A DNA stretch of 5,650 nt, taken from NCBI GenBank assembly GCA_030642225.1, contig DAOWOC010000087.1:1-5650 (forward strand). Reading direction: 5' to 3'. A program made the position numbers and the translations under genes. Shown piece after piece: positions 5,623-5,650 of this stretch. The stretch is from Deltaproteobacteria bacterium (GTDB lineage Bacteria > Desulfobacterota > DAOWOC01). Within the stretch, counting starts at the first letter, position 1; the number at the start of each line of letters is the position of its first letter. The notes beneath the pieces were generated by a model. It made no database searches. It was not told where the DNA came from and was given only the letters and a program-made list of their open reading frames with translations.

Positions 5623-5650
5623 CAGGTCTATTTTATTATTTTTTTCTTTA

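Overview
The window is a stretch of bacterial chromosome with every recognisable gene on the minus strand. It carries most of an aromatic amino acid operon, transcribed in the order aroF (DAHP synthase) - aroB (3-dehydroquinate synthase) - pheA (chorismate mutase/prephenate dehydratase) - aroA (EPSP synthase). A separate membrane enzyme of the CDP-alcohol phosphatidyltransferase family lies upstream. The DNA is AT-rich. The Thermotoga-like type I-beta DAHP synthase, the three-domain P-protein and this gene order fit an anaerobic Desulfobacterota (former Deltaproteobacteria), perhaps Desulfobacterales. That placement is inferred from protein flavour and gene order, without a database comparison.

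Layout, read in the direction of transcription (right to left): 5622-5008 CDP-alcohol phosphatidyltransferase, whose frame stays open to the window edge; 5007-4802 intergenic region with a tandem ATTGACAT promoter-like element and a possible 19-residue aromatic-rich leader peptide; 4801-3788 aroF; 3787-3568 a 220-bp gap containing a MITE-like insertion; 3567-2476 aroB; 2448-1351 pheA; 1324-86 aroA. The last 85 bases show no terminator, so the operon may continue to the left. No intergenic stretch exceeds 300 bases.

Together the operon supplies the first two steps of the shikimate pathway (DAHP, then dehydroquinate), the sixth step (EPSP), and the branch from chorismate to phenylpyruvate. Dehydroquinase, shikimate dehydrogenase, shikimate kinase, chorismate synthase and the tyrosine branch are not in the window.

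The main points of interest are four. First, a compact element of about 181 bp sits between aroF and aroB. It has inverted termini built from 7-bp tandem repeats and is flanked by a perfect direct repeat; removing it restores a 33-bp gap like the other gaps in the operon. Second, the EPSP synthase has Asn where the near-invariant PEP-site Lys (Lys22 in E. coli) belongs, while its other catalytic residues are intact. Third, a possible aromatic-rich leader peptide precedes aroF. Fourth, key motifs depart from consensus in PheA (chorismate mutase Arg51, ACT-domain ESRP) and in the phosphatidyltransferase (AR becomes AH, RARAE-like becomes SAMAN). No wholly new multi-gene system is visible.
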